Counted from the first letter of the stretch, positions 1 through 8,553 are shown. The stretch is 64,000 bases of DNA from Nitrosopumilus sp. (GCF_025699125.1 NZ_JAILWC010000001.1:538204-602203); one strand, 5' to 3'. Notes: a model not told the origin generated them from the letters alone. A program made the numbers and translations.

Positions 1-101
1 TTGTTTTGGATGATCAAGATAAATTAGTTGGGATAATTACTGTTGAAGATTTGTTAGAGGAAATTGTAGGAGATATTGTAGGTGAGGCTAAAAAACAATG
101 A
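1..101 (+). CDS. CBS-domain protein, C-terminal fragment (CNNM/CorC-like)
   Basis: Only the last 32 residues lie in the window; the reading frame enters at base 3 and stops at 99-101. The visible end contains VGIITVEDLLEEIVGDI, the typical last strand and helix of a CBS domain as found in CorC/CNNM-type transporters and related CBS proteins. CBS domains bind adenosine ligands and gate partner domains, but the partner here is outside the window, so the family beyond 'CBS' is inference. Confidence 0.7.
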   Translation, partial: VLDDQDKLVGIITVEDLLEEIVGDIVGEAKKQ

Positions 102-165
102 CACTACCTGAAATCTCAGTATTTTTTATCTAATTATTTAAATTCCTCAAAAAAACTAGTCGTGT

Positions 166-594
166 ATGCCTGAAACCCGTGAAAAACAACATGATGATTT
201 TGATGTATTTGACAAAGTTAACCAAAGATATTTTTCTGAAATAGAGCATTCTGTTCCTCATTTTCAGCAAACATTGTTTGATTTACAAAATGAGTGTTAC
301 AAGTCATGGAAAAACACTATCAATGCAAATGTACAATTACAAAAAGAATTTTTAGGCAAATCTGGATTTAATTTCGCTTTGCCAAAAATTACTCAAAAAA
401 TAATTGATAATACTGGTGAGGAAATTGTAAAATATCGACTAGCCTGTATAAAAATAGCAATAACAACAATAGAATCGGGCACAAAAAATGTTAAAACCTG
501 GAATGATAGTGCAAATACGTTTCTTGATTTGAATAGAGAAATAATGCACAGTTGGTTTTTGTCGTTTATCCCCAAAATAGACATTGAAAAATGA
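166..594 (+). CDS. hypothetical protein, possibly phasin-like
   Basis: A 142-residue, mainly helical protein with no signal peptide. I do not recognise it firmly. The charged and aromatic helices (for example LFDLQNECYKSWKNTINANV) and the size recall phasin/PhaE-like proteins of polyhydroxyalkanoate granules, which some Nitrososphaerota have, but this is only a resemblance. Its stop overlaps the ATG of a 28-residue membrane peptide at 591 (ATGA overlap), so the two are probably co-translated. Confidence 0.55.
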   Translation: MPETREKQHDDFDVFDKVNQRYFSEIEHSVPHFQQTLFDLQNECYKSWKNTINANVQLQKEFLGKSGFNFALPKITQKIIDNTGEEIVKYRLACIKIAITTIESGTKNVKTWNDSANTFLDLNREIMHSWFLSFIPKIDIEK

Positions 595-677
595 AAAAAT
601 CTACCATCGGCATTATCGTTATTGCAATCTCTGTTGCAGTATTTTATGGCATAATGAGTTTATTATGGCAACTCTAA
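591..677 (+). CDS. single-helix membrane microprotein (28 aa)
   Basis: The ATG at 591 overlaps the TGA of the preceding gene. The peptide starts MKKSTIGIIVIAISVAVFYG and is essentially one transmembrane helix after two lysines. Function is unknown. The 4-base overlap is the main support for translation. Similar one-helix peptides occur at 10884, 14880, 15005 and 30447. Confidence 0.45.
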   Translation: MKKSTIGIIVIAISVAVFYGIMSLLWQL

Positions 678-748
678 AAATACAAGTACCTTTAACAAAT
701 GAAACATGTTTTTTACAAAATTAGATCTCTTTTTGCGAAAAATGATTT

Positions 749-829
749 CTATTCTTCATCAGGATCGTCAGCTTTATCTCTGACTTTTTTGAGAATACAA
801 AATTTACTTAATTTTTTGAGAAATCCCAT
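749..829 (-). CDS. putative 26-aa basic/acidic peptide
   Basis: A short ORF starting MGFLKKLSKFC with a basic, amphipathic N-terminal half and an acidic tail (DDPDEE). It could be a small membrane-associated peptide or chance. Support is weak: only an intact ORF with codon use like its neighbours. Confidence 0.2.
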   Translation of the reverse strand: MGFLKKLSKFCILKKVRDKADDPDEE

Positions 830-881
830 TGATGTAGTTACAAACTAGAGCTTTATGTGTGTTGAAATTTTTGCTTGATCT

Positions 882-1085
882 CTACTCTTCATCAATTTTT
901 TTGTTATATTCATCCACTTTGTAATTATATTCTTCAATCTCTTTGTTCTCATTATCGATGCCCTCTTCAAATAATTCAGGATTTTCTTCCTGGGCCTGTT
1001 TCATAAGTTTCTTGAATGTGTCAGGATCGTTTTTTTGAAGTTCGAGTAGAATTTTTCCTATTGATTTATCTAGGTTGCTCATCAC
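882..1085 (-). CDS. hypothetical charged coiled-coil protein
   Basis: A 67-residue, highly charged helical protein (Glu, Lys and Asn rich) with no cysteines and no membrane segment. It has the composition of a small coiled-coil cytosolic protein. No family is recognised. It lies 40 bases downstream of the 148-residue gene on the same strand, so they may be co-transcribed. Confidence 0.55.
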   Translation of the reverse strand: MMSNLDKSIGKILLELQKNDPDTFKKLMKQAQEENPELFEEGIDNENKEIEEYNYKVDEYNKKIDEE

Positions 1086-1125
1086 TATTTATGATTCAAA
1101 TCTCATATTTTTACTATTCCTAAAA

Positions 1126-1572
1126 TCAATACCCAGAAGCCATGTTTCTGTTTTTCCCATTTGCTGAATAATCATATAGCATTCTTGCCTCTTTCCATTG
1201 ATACCACACAAAATTCCATACTAGATCATCTATTGACTGACGTTCTTCTTCATTGATTTGTCTATCTCTTAGATTGTAAATTATTTTACTTCTAATTGTT
1301 CCTAGTCGTAATCCTAGCATTACACACTCTCTGTTGTTACTGGGAAGTTCTTTTCCTCTAAAACTGTTTGATTTTGAATCAAAAATATCAAAATGTTCCT
1401 CATGCCACCTGAATTTTGACTTGTCAAATATCTCAAGAATTAAAGTGATTGTGTCATAATCTAGTTTTTTCTGATCAAGTTTTTCTTTGATTATCTGCTC
1501 TGCTTTTTCTTTTCTTTGCTTGTCGAGTTTTCTCTCTAAATCTTTTAGTTCTTTTGATATTTTCTCTTGCAT
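1126..1572 (-). CDS. hypothetical protein
   Basis: A 148-residue soluble protein with a long charged N-terminal helix (about residues 1-35), followed by a globular part rich in aromatic residues (WHEEHF, VWNFVWYQW). No known motif or catalytic signature is visible. It is probably the first gene of a two-gene minus-strand unit with the gene at 882-1085. Confidence 0.6.
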   Translation of the reverse strand: MQEKISKELKDLERKLDKQRKEKAEQIIKEKLDQKKLDYDTITLILEIFDKSKFRWHEEHFDIFDSKSNSFRGKELPSNNRECVMLGLRLGTIRSKIIYNLRDRQINEEERQSIDDLVWNFVWYQWKEARMLYDYSANGKNRNMASGY

Positions 1573-1663
1573 TAATTCAACACTGTGTAGAGTGGTAAAT
1601 TGTCTCTTAATAACTATGAAATCAAGTTAAAAAATTATTAATCAAATCACACCCATTTCAAAT

Positions 1664-2086
1664 ATGCCATTAGATAAAATGCCTGATGTTGAGCAATACG
1701 TGCCAACTCACAAATCTGTAGTTTTACATGTAAAAGGTAAACCTGTAGCATGTATAATTGATGACGCAAGTAATGAATTGCGATTTAAATCCGTATCAAA
1801 AAATACTTCATTGAGGGCTAGTTTGATTGGTTTTTTAAACAAACATGATGATTTAGGTCTTCTATTGGGATTCAAATTAAAGGTTCAAACTGATTTGGAG
1901 AATTTTGAATACACTGTATATCCAAATGCTGAATTTATTGAAACAGTGATCTTTGATGAATCGATTTTTATTATTAACGAAAAATTGGAGCATCTTTTTT
2001 CTTTGAAAAAAATAGTAACTGATCAATTTGTTAAAACTAAAACAGAGTTTGACAAATTTCAGTCATTAATAAACAAAAAAACTTGA
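1664..2086 (+). CDS. hypothetical protein
   Basis: A 140-residue soluble protein of predicted mixed alpha/beta character. The N-terminal half (VVLHVKGKPVACIIDD, residues about 19-34) looks like a beta-rich small fold; the C-terminal 35 residues are helical. No family is recognised. It stands alone between a divergent gene and the nuclease at 2136. Confidence 0.55.
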   Translation: MPLDKMPDVEQYVPTHKSVVLHVKGKPVACIIDDASNELRFKSVSKNTSLRASLIGFLNKHDDLGLLLGFKLKVQTDLENFEYTVYPNAEFIETVIFDESIFIINEKLEHLFSLKKIVTDQFVKTKTEFDKFQSLINKKT

Positions 2087-2135
2087 AATAACTGCTTTCC
2101 AAATATTCAATAAATGCATTTTTCTAAAATTTTTA

Positions 2136-2801
2136 ATGACAAATTTTTCTCACATGTTAAAGATCAGAGAGCCTGAACTACTAGATCGTGAAGACGGTCA
2201 TTGGTATAAGACAAAATTCGATGCAATTTATCCCTCTATTAGCACGATTCTTTCAGCTACTTCCTCTGATGAAAAACAAAATATCTTGAATACTTGGAGA
2301 GAAAATGAACCCGCACATGAATACATTACAGCACAAGCACAAGATATTGGTACACAATCTCATAAGATTATTGAAAATTATCTGAACAACTGTTTGTCTT
2401 TAGACGAGTTTGATTTGTTACCTATTGCTCATTTTAATAATCTAAAACCATACTTGGAACATATTTCTGATGTTACATCAATCGAACAAAGGATGTATTC
2501 TGATAAATTGAAGGTTGCAGGAACTAGTGATTTGATTGCCAGATACAATGGAGAATTATCCATCATTGATTACAAAACTAAAAGAAAACCTCAGAGGGAT
2601 GAATATATGTATGAATATTATTTGCAAACTACTTGTTATGCTCAAATGTTTCATGAAGTAACTGGAATGAGAATCAACCAAGTCGTAATTTTAGTCAGTA
2701 GTGAAAAAAATACTCGTCAGGAATTCATTAAATCCTGTGATGACTATGTTGAACCTCTCAATGAAAGAATTGAAAAATACTATCTGAATAGTCTTAATTG
2801 A
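2136..2801 (+). CDS. PD-(D/E)XK exonuclease, MGME1-like
   Basis: A 221-residue protein with the core of the PD-(D/E)XK nuclease superfamily as seen in MGME1 and phage exonucleases: KLKVAGTSDLIARYNG supplies the first metal-binding Asp, IIDYKTKRK supplies the D-x-K catalytic pair, and YYLQTTCYAQMFHEVTG is the following helix with the conserved Gln. Members are single-strand DNA exonucleases that process DNA ends. The N-terminal part (SISTILSATS) resembles the segment that precedes the core in MGME1-type proteins. The specific role in repair or replication is inference. Confidence 0.75.
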   Translation: MTNFSHMLKIREPELLDREDGHWYKTKFDAIYPSISTILSATSSDEKQNILNTWRENEPAHEYITAQAQDIGTQSHKIIENYLNNCLSLDEFDLLPIAHFNNLKPYLEHISDVTSIEQRMYSDKLKVAGTSDLIARYNGELSIIDYKTKRKPQRDEYMYEYYLQTTCYAQMFHEVTGMRINQVVILVSSEKNTRQEFIKSCDDYVEPLNERIEKYYLNSLN

Positions 2802-2838
2802 CCATATCTGCCTAGATAATAAAACAAAGGCTTCTATA

Positions 2839-3012
2839 GTGTCAAAATTGCCAGAATCAGATATGAAGTATTTGTGTAGAACCTGCAAGAAAAAATGCGA
2901 TGATATTCCAAAACATATGATGTCTGTTCACAATTTTTCAAAAACCATAGTTGAATCACAACTAAAGGCTAATCCTAATTGCTATAAAAATTCCTTTGAA
3001 ATTATCGAATAA
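2839..3012 (+). CDS. small zinc-finger-like protein (57 aa, GTG start)
   Basis: A 57-residue ORF from GTG 2839. It contains YLCRTCKKKC followed by HMMSVHN and a C-terminal Cys, a Cys/His spacing able to hold one zinc ion. It follows the nuclease gene by 37 bases and could be co-transcribed with it. Function unknown; a nucleic-acid-binding zinc finger is the simplest guess. Confidence 0.5.
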   Translation: MSKLPESDMKYLCRTCKKKCDDIPKHMMSVHNFSKTIVESQLKANPNCYKNSFEIIE

Positions 3013-3085
3013 GCAAAAATAATTTTGTGTTTTAAAAATGATATAGGTTTAACTATATGTTCTAAATAACTGTGGTTGAATTTCT

Positions 3086-5254
3086 TTGAAAGTTGCATTG
3101 ATCTATAATGAAGATGTTATTGATCCTAATGATGTAATTAATGTTTTTGGTATGACAACAAAAGAACATTACAGCACAAAGGCTGTGGAGAGAGTTGCAA
3201 GAGCTTTAGAAAAAGGGGGACATACAGTAAAAGTTGTTGAAGGCGATATTCATCTTGCTGATGAATTACGTGAATTCATGCCAAAGGTAGTTGCTGGTGA
3301 AAATCCTGGGATGGTTTTTAACATGGCATATGGTATTCAAGGTCAGAATAGGTATACTCATGTTCCTGCTATGATGGAAATGCTTGGAATACCATACATT
3401 GGATCAGGACCAGCAGGTCATGCAATTGTCCAAGATAAGGTTCTGACCAAGATTGTTTTACAAAAAAATAATATTCCGACACCTGGATTCTGGGTGTTTA
3501 GAACTCCTGATGATACTTATGATGATTTAGTTTTCCCTGTAATTGTAAAACCGAAACTAGAATCTACATCTATGGGGATGGAAGTGGTAAATAACTGGGA
3601 CGATCTTCATGCCGCGGTAAAAGTACAGATTGAAAAATTTGAGCAAGACATACTGGTGGAGCAATTTATTTCTGGTAGAGAATTTGCAGTGGGGTTATTA
3701 GGAAATACCCCTAATGTAGATGTTCTTCCAATTGTTGAAATCAATCTTGATCATCCTGATCAAATACAAACAATTTCAGATAAAAAACAAAAAGGCGGTG
3801 TTAATAAAACATGTCCTGCAAAACTGTCCAAAGAAAAAACAGAGGAGATAAAGCAATTATGCATAAAGGCATTTAGCTGTTTGGGGCTCAATGATTACAG
3901 TCGAGTTGATTTCAGAATGGATCAAGATGAAAATCTTTACATTCTTGAATTAAATTCTATGGCAAGTCTTGGAATGAGTGGTTCTTTTTATTATGCTGGG
4001 CAGACTGCTGGGTATACATATGATTCATTAATCAATAAGATTTTAGATGTTGCAGTTATTCGATATTTTGGATCATCAATACAACCTCAAGATGCCGATG
4101 TTGATCTTACTCAACCATTACGTGTTGTTGCTAGAACCTATCTTAGAGGCCACCTACATAGTTTAAAGGAAACTCTGAGGGGATTTGTAAATCTAAATAC
4201 TCATGTATATAATATTGAAAATGTAAATCAGTTAGGAGCGACAATTTCCAAGCGATTAAAGCATCTTGGGTTTAGGGAACATATTCACAGACAACACGAG
4301 GTTGGAAATTTCTATTATTTTAAAAATCATTCTGAATCTCAAAATGATGTTTTACTAGTATCTCATCTTGATACTCATTATGGGCCAGATGATTTGATTA
4401 GTTATTACGAGGATAATGACAAAATTGTCGGTTCTGGCATAGCTGAAAGTAAAGGTGGGTTAGCAGTTATGTTGGGTTCATTACACGCATTAAGATTTGC
4501 AAAAAAACTCAAAAAAATAAGATGTGGCATATTGCTTACCACTGATGATAGTTTGGGAGGTCGCTATAGCAAGAGATTTGTTAAAGAATATTCTAAAAAA
4601 TCTAGATACATTCTTGGGTTAAAATCTGCAAGCAAAGATGGTGGAATAATTACTACATGTTATGGAAGAAGTGACTATCAGATTCGATTTACTAGTACGG
4701 GTGAACAATTAACTTCTGACATTCATGGCATAATTCCAGTTTTAGCAAAAAAATTATCTGCTATTGAAAAACTTTCAAAAGATGAAAAAGACTATCGGTT
4801 AAGAACTACTTCTATTGTTTCAAAGGGCTCTCATGGTCAGACTCCTAATTTTGCAACACTGACATTGATTTGCAGTTACAAAACAACAAAATTAGGTGAT
4901 CTACTTGATACAAAAATCCAGTCAATAATGAAAAAGAGAGAAACTGGTTCACAAAAGTTAGATGTATCAATAAATAAAATTCAAACAAGGCCTCCTGTGG
5001 TAGAAGAGCCATCGGATACAAAATTCTATGAACTAGTAGATGATCTTGCTAAAAAACATGAAATAAAAATCAAAAAACACTCTCAACTCATATCTTCTGA
5101 TATCTGTAATGTCCCAGTTAAACTTCCTGCATTAGATGGATTTGGCCCAATCGGCCATAATTATCGTTCGGCAAAAGAATACATTCTTCATGATAGTATT
5201 GTTGAGCGTGCAGCACTGTTGGCATCAGTTCTCTTCAAATGTGCTGAGAAATAA
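3086..5254 (+). CDS. ATP-grasp ligase (D-Ala-D-Ala ligase-like) fused to M20 peptidase-like domain
   Basis: A 722-residue protein, TTG start at 3086. Residues about 1-330 form a D-alanine-D-alanine-ligase-type ATP-grasp enzyme: VIVKPKLESTSMGM (ATP loop), VEQFISGREFAVGLL, and SRVDFRMDQDENLYILELNS (metal-binding Asp/Glu/Asn). Residues about 345-722 resemble M20/M28 di-zinc peptidases: SHLDTHYG (His/Asp), GSGIAESKGGLAVM (the usual Asp is Glu), TTDDSLGG, SSDICNVP, and a C-terminal GPIGHNYRSAKEYI with the last His. Archaea have no peptidoglycan, so the ligase half probably joins another amino acid or carboxylate. A ligase and a hydrolase in one chain suggests a make-and-trim or protect-and-deprotect reaction, as LysX and LysK do in separate chains. 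Whether the peptidase half is active is uncertain. Confidence 0.85.
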   Translation: MKVALIYNEDVIDPNDVINVFGMTTKEHYSTKAVERVARALEKGGHTVKVVEGDIHLADELREFMPKVVAGENPGMVFNMAYGIQGQNRYTHVPAMMEMLGIPYIGSGPAGHAIVQDKVLTKIVLQKNNIPTPGFWVFRTPDDTYDDLVFPVIVKPKLESTSMGMEVVNNWDDLHAAVKVQIEKFEQDILVEQFISGREFAVGLLGNTPNVDVLPIVEINLDHPDQIQTISDKKQKGGVNKTCPAKLSKEKTEEIKQLCIKAFSCLGLNDYSRVDFRMDQDENLYILELNSMASLGMSGSFYYAGQTAGYTYDSLINKILDVAVIRYFGSSIQPQDADVDLTQPLRVVARTYLRGHLHSLKETLRGFVNLNTHVYNIENVNQLGATISKRLKHLGFREHIHRQHEVGNFYYFKNHSESQNDVLLVSHLDTHYGPDDLISYYEDNDKIVGSGIAESKGGLAVMLGSLHALRFAKKLKKIRCGILLTTDDSLGGRYSKRFVKEYSKKSRYILGLKSASKDGGIITTCYGRSDYQIRFTSTGEQLTSDIHGIIPVLAKKLSAIEKLSKDEKDYRLRTTSIVSKGSHGQTPNFATLTLICSYKTTKLGDLLDTKIQSIMKKRETGSQKLDVSINKIQTRPPVVEEPSDTKFYELVDDLAKKHEIKIKKHSQLISSDICNVPVKLPALDGFGPIGHNYRSAKEYILHDSIVERAALLASVLFKCAEK

Positions 5255-5311
5255 TTTTTATTTTAATACTTTTTTCCTGTGTTGAATTAAACAAAACCTA
5301 CAAGTTGACTA

Positions 5312-5446
5312 TCAAACCTTACGAATAATTTCAGAATCATTGTTGACAAAATTTCCACATGTTTCACAAAGCCAAAATGTTACATTTTCTTCTTTCATCC
5401 ATTTTGGTAACCTTCGACTATTACATGTTTTACAAAACAATGACAT
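5312..5446 (-). CDS. 44-aa zinc ribbon protein
   Basis: A 44-residue ORF with two CxxC knuckles, FCKTCNSRRLP and LCETCGNFV, spaced 18 residues apart: a classic minimal zinc ribbon. ATG start at 5446. It lies between the ATP-grasp fusion gene and the gene at 5511, which is transcribed the same way. Function unknown; such ribbons bind nucleic acid or stabilise protein partners. Confidence 0.6.
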   Translation of the reverse strand: MSLFCKTCNSRRLPKWMKEENVTFWLCETCGNFVNNDSEIIRKV

Positions 5447-5510
5447 AATCTCTTGTATTTTTACCTCTATTTGTACTGGCGTTATTTTTCTAATTTGTAA
5501 AAATTACTGG

Positions 5511-5861
5511 TTATTCATTCCAAATAGGTTGAGTTTTTAGCCATGCAATCAAATCTTGATATAATTTACTTTTTTGCATGTTTAAAACTCCGATTTCTAA
5601 ATTAGTTGATGATTTTACTGTTTTTGTATATTTTTCATAGACTGAAAAAATTATCTTGTCTAGAAACATCTCATTTTGCATTTCTTTTTTTGCCAATTCT
5701 TCAGATTCTGTCATGGCAAAACTTGCAAATAATACCCCATCCACCCAATATGCATTTGCTGCCTCCAAGGACGACATCATTCCAATCAAATCATCAAGAT
5801 CTAGTTTAATCATATCTCTAACATAAATTTGATCATATGGTTTGTGTACAAATTCTGTCAT
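5511..5861 (-). CDS. hypothetical protein
   Basis: A 116-residue soluble, mostly helical protein (DLDDLIGMMSSLEAANAYW near the start). No cysteine cluster and no membrane segment. Not recognised. The 44-residue zinc ribbon follows it on the same strand after about 65 bases and may be part of the same transcript. Confidence 0.6.
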   Translation of the reverse strand: MTEFVHKPYDQIYVRDMIKLDLDDLIGMMSSLEAANAYWVDGVLFASFAMTESEELAKKEMQNEMFLDKIIFSVYEKYTKTVKSSTNLEIGVLNMQKSKLYQDLIAWLKTQPIWNE

Positions 5862-5931
5862 GAAAATTCATTTTTTGTAGAGTCTAATGAGTATTTGGAA
5901 ATTTTATAACTAGTTTTTCTTAAATTATATC

Positions 5932-6162
5932 ATGACTGAAAATGATGATTTGTCTGAGCACGATCTATTTGTAACAGAGTTTCCAAAAAAAAATTTTGGA
6001 ATTGTAGATTATCTTCAAGGACGGGTTCATTTTGCACTACTAGACCAGATGAAATTCATGAGTGCATCTGGCATGACTAAAACCCAAATCAAAGAAATAA
6101 TTCTTACCAATATTACTGAAATCATTGATAATCTTGAGGAAAAAGAATCAGAAAGTTTTTGA
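5932..6162 (+). CDS. hypothetical small protein
   Basis: A 76-residue acidic protein. The middle (DYLQGRVHFALLDQMKFMSA) is a helix-rich stretch and the end is a charged helix. No motif recognised. It is divergent from the gene at 5511, with about 70 bases between the starts for both promoters. Confidence 0.55.
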   Translation: MTENDDLSEHDLFVTEFPKKNFGIVDYLQGRVHFALLDQMKFMSASGMTKTQIKEIILTNITEIIDNLEEKESESF

Positions 6163-6273
6163 TTCCATTTTTCCTGATTCTGCCATTATAATTTTGTGGC
6201 ATTGACAATAGCAATTTGTATGAGGCATGTCATGATCATTTCGGTATTTACACTCTTTTGTATGCTCTATCAT
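6148..6273 (-). CDS. 41-aa Cys/His-rich microprotein
   Basis: A minus-strand ORF (ATG 6273, or GTG 6279) whose centre has the spacing HTNCYCQCHK, with further CKYRNDHDMPH before it. Four Cys and several His in 25 residues suggest one bound metal. The C-x-C-x-C core recurs in the small proteins at 8263 (YCDCNC) and 20154 (CNCDCHW). It overlaps the convergent gene end at 5932-6162 by 15 bases. Confidence 0.4.
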   Translation of the reverse strand: MIEHTKECKYRNDHDMPHTNCYCQCHKIIMAESGKMESKTF

Positions 6274-6299
6274 TGACACTTTTGACAAAACCTGCCCGT

Positions 6300-6692
6300 C
6301 TATTCTTTTGTCGGATCCCGACTTAGTATGTTTAAGACGTGTTGAACAATTTGTTGTTGACCTCCTGCATGCATGTCTGTTCGTACTGAATCAGAGCCCA
6401 TGCTGACAAAAATCAAATTTTCATTACCTAATGGGAACGTCATTCTTGTAATTTTTTCAAATGCTGCTACTGCATATAGCCCATCTCCAATTTTTGGAGA
6501 CAATGCTTTTCTTCCTTTCCATGCAGTAGCTGCTCTTTTCAACGAAGCAGCTGTTTCTTCTGGAGATAGATAATTTGTAATTCCCTCTCTGTGGCTTGTA
6601 GCAAGAATGTTTCCTTCAGTGTCAGTGATTATGCTGTGTCTGATGTTGATGTCTGAATCCATTATTCTCTGTAAGAGATTTTCAAAATTCAT
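6300..6692 (-). CDS. roadblock/LC7-like (DUF6659-type) protein
   Basis: A 130-residue protein with the pattern NIRHSIITDTEGNILATSH, a central helix (TAASLKRAATAWKGRKAL) and FPLGNENLIFVSMG, which match the short roadblock-like proteins that are numerous in Nitrososphaerota and that I recall as DUF6659. Roadblock domains usually dimerise and bind small GTPases or kinases. No GTPase gene is adjacent. A relative is at 53690 and a broken one at 21220. Confidence 0.6.
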   Translation of the reverse strand: MNFENLLQRIMDSDINIRHSIITDTEGNILATSHREGITNYLSPEETAASLKRAATAWKGRKALSPKIGDGLYAVAAFEKITRMTFPLGNENLIFVSMGSDSVRTDMHAGGQQQIVQHVLNILSRDPTKE

Positions 6693-6735
6693 ACCAAATA
6701 TGACCTGAAATATTACTTAAATTATTCTGAGACTC

Positions 6736-6891
6736 TTATTTTTGATTTTTGTATTCAAAATAGTCTAAAAATGCATCATTGAGATTCTTTAGCAATACTT
6801 CATCCTTAAATCCCGAATCTCTTAATTCGTTCCATTTTCGTTCGATCTCTTCTTTTAAAACATAGAGCGTTCTTTTATCGTCACAATGCAT
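6736..6891 (-). CDS. hypothetical 51-aa protein
   Basis: ATG at 6891; charged, helical (ERKWNELRDSGFKDEVLLKN), no membrane segment. It lies directly upstream of the roadblock-like gene on the same strand (44 bases apart) and may share its transcript. The KWN-L core is weakly echoed in the 32-residue ORF at 14509. Function unknown. Confidence 0.45.
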   Translation of the reverse strand: MHCDDKRTLYVLKEEIERKWNELRDSGFKDEVLLKNLNDAFLDYFEYKNQK

Positions 6892-7294
6892 GTTGGATGT
6901 ATCCTAATCTCAAATTTATGGATTTTTTTAAACTATTGATTACGTATTGTTAATTCTCTTTTTTCGCGATATTAACAACGTTTATCGCATTATATTTTCT
7001 GGCAAATATGTCTGTAGAAATTCTACTATTTTTTATCTATGATTTCAGATTTTCACTTACACCAATAGTTAGAACTATGTGCGTGATTATACCTAGACAT
7101 ATCATTCGTCAGAAATAAGCCATGATATTCCTATTGCTTCTTCCCATGATGATTGGTTATTGTTATCTTGCATGTTTTGTTATAGAATATTTTGTATTTA
7201 ACATCGATGAATGATTTATCAGTATCAACAATATGTACAATTTAGTAGTGATTCTTTATATTCAAATTGAATAATCTTTGATGCCCGACCATAG
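6892..7294. other. gene-poor interval
   Basis: About 400 bases with no convincing gene. A 23-codon minus-strand ORF at 7102-7173 (starts MQDNNNQSSW) is intact but has no supporting feature. The rest is AT-rich sequence that may carry promoters for the minus-strand gene at 6891. Confidence 0.4.
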
Positions 7295-7336
7295 ATGGTG
7301 AGAAATTCAAATCTGTGTAGTTTTGAATCTCACCAT
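7295..7336 (-). terminator. inverted repeat directly after a stop codon
   Basis: Arms ATGGTGAG..ATTCAAA and TTTGAAT..CTCACCAT form a long hairpin with a two-base bulge and a 9-base loop. The outer end is one base beyond the stop of the minus-strand gene at 7338. It has no T-run after it, so it may act as a 3' stabiliser or processing site rather than a classic terminator. Confidence 0.45.
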
Positions 7337-7337
7337 T

Positions 7338-7823
7338 TTAATTTTGATTCTGCATACTCGCACTTTTCTCATAATAGTATTCTTGCTTCTTCAAGTCTTT
7401 TTCAGAGATTATCCGGCATTTTCTCATTGGAACCAATCTTGAAATTTGCTCGTATGTGTTCATATCTCTAACATCTGCCGCATATGCAATTTGCAATAAT
7501 GGTGATTTTTCTTCAATCATTGGCTTTGCTTGTTCATATCCGCCACTTTGGCGCATTCCTGTTCGAAATAGACCTACATGTGTGGTACTTTTTGAAATTT
7601 GAGGATCCTGATAACAACAGATTGCAAACTCATCATCATCTTTTTCAATTATTGTTAATCGGGTGAATTTATCGCTCCAATCTTCTACTTCTTTTGCTAT
7701 AGAAATTGCTTCTTTTTTGTCTTCAAATACTGTTGAAATCACCAATCTGTCTTTTTCGTATGCCCATGAAATGCCATAGAAATTTTTGTGCCAATTAATC
7801 TCATAAGACATGTTTTTTATCAA
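7338..7823 (-). CDS. hypothetical protein
   Basis: A 161-residue soluble protein (start MIKNMSYEIN; the second Met at residue 5 is also possible). The N-terminal part alternates aromatic and polar residues like a beta-sheet domain; two adjacent Cys occur in FAICCYQDP. No family recognised. Its stop codon abuts a 42-base hairpin. Confidence 0.6.
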   Translation of the reverse strand: MIKNMSYEINWHKNFYGISWAYEKDRLVISTVFEDKKEAISIAKEVEDWSDKFTRLTIIEKDDDEFAICCYQDPQISKSTTHVGLFRTGMRQSGGYEQAKPMIEEKSPLLQIAYAADVRDMNTYEQISRLVPMRKCRIISEKDLKKQEYYYEKSASMQNQN

Positions 7824-7915
7824 AAAATTATCAAATTAATGCTTTCGAATTTCTTTTTCATGGTTTGTCTGGATTTCCTTATGCATGATTAATCTACAGT
7901 ATTTAAAAAAATTCC

Positions 7916-8164
7916 CTAGCACAGTTTTTTGCATTCGCATTGTCTGCTTGTAAAGATATTTTTGAACACTTCTAATCTTGACTGGACTATTGATGGTTTT
8001 ACCCTTCCGACAATTTTGAACAATTTGATTCCAGTCTCGGCACTAGTGCCTTTAAGAGCCCATGATCCATTCTTCATACGATATGGCTGCGGGTTTTTCA
8101 TTAGTACTTTTTTCCTTGCCTTGATATCGTATGCCTCAATTCCTGACATGGCAAATACTATCAT
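7916..8164 (-). CDS. DUF5679-like protein that has lost its zinc cysteines
   Basis: An 82-residue protein (alternative start Met6 at 8149). From GIEAYDIKARKKVLMKNPQ through KNGSWALKGTSAETGIKLF it follows the DUF5679 zinc-ribbon pattern closely, but the usual YCVKC is YDIKA and the usual GTCPVCG is GTSAETG, so all four metal-binding Cys are replaced. The fold may persist without zinc. The C-terminus gains a different cluster, RQCECKKLC. Family assignment is from memory of the DUF5679 pattern. Confidence 0.6.
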   Translation of the reverse strand: MIVFAMSGIEAYDIKARKKVLMKNPQPYRMKNGSWALKGTSAETGIKLFKIVGRVKPSIVQSRLEVFKNIFTSRQCECKKLC

Positions 8165-8262
8165 AGAAACTATTACCGATTTGGAGTGAATTTTTTCACA
8201 GTTTTTAGTTTAAAATTAATTTTTAATCACGCATGGACTGATTCTACTCTGTAAAAATGAGA

Positions 8263-8400
8263 TTATGATGCAAATGACAGAGATTTAATCTCACATTCAC
8301 ATCCTTCACGCTTCCCACAATAAGGGCAATTACAATCACAGTAGATCAATGCCTGATTGCATGATACGCATTTTGTGTACTCTGCAAAATCCTCCTTCAA
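8263..8400 (-). CDS. 45-aa Cys-rich microprotein (TTG start)
   Basis: ORF from TTG 8400; no ATG or GTG is available in frame. It carries CVSCNQALIYCDCNCPYCG and then CEC: nine Cys in 45 residues, enough for two metal sites. The start is preceded by a purine-rich stretch only. Function unknown; it shares the C-x-C-x-C core with the small proteins at 6148 and 20154. Confidence 0.45.
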   Translation of the reverse strand: MKEDFAEYTKCVSCNQALIYCDCNCPYCGKREGCECEIKSLSFAS

Positions 8401-8553
8401 AAAATCTGACCTCTCATGTGTAGTATACTGTTTTAAACTTGATAAATCACACGATTTGATTACTGTAAATTCGGTTTATTTTTTAATTTGAATCAAACAA
8501 ACGTTTGAAAATTGATACAAATTTCTTTTATAACTTGAACTTGATATTATTTT

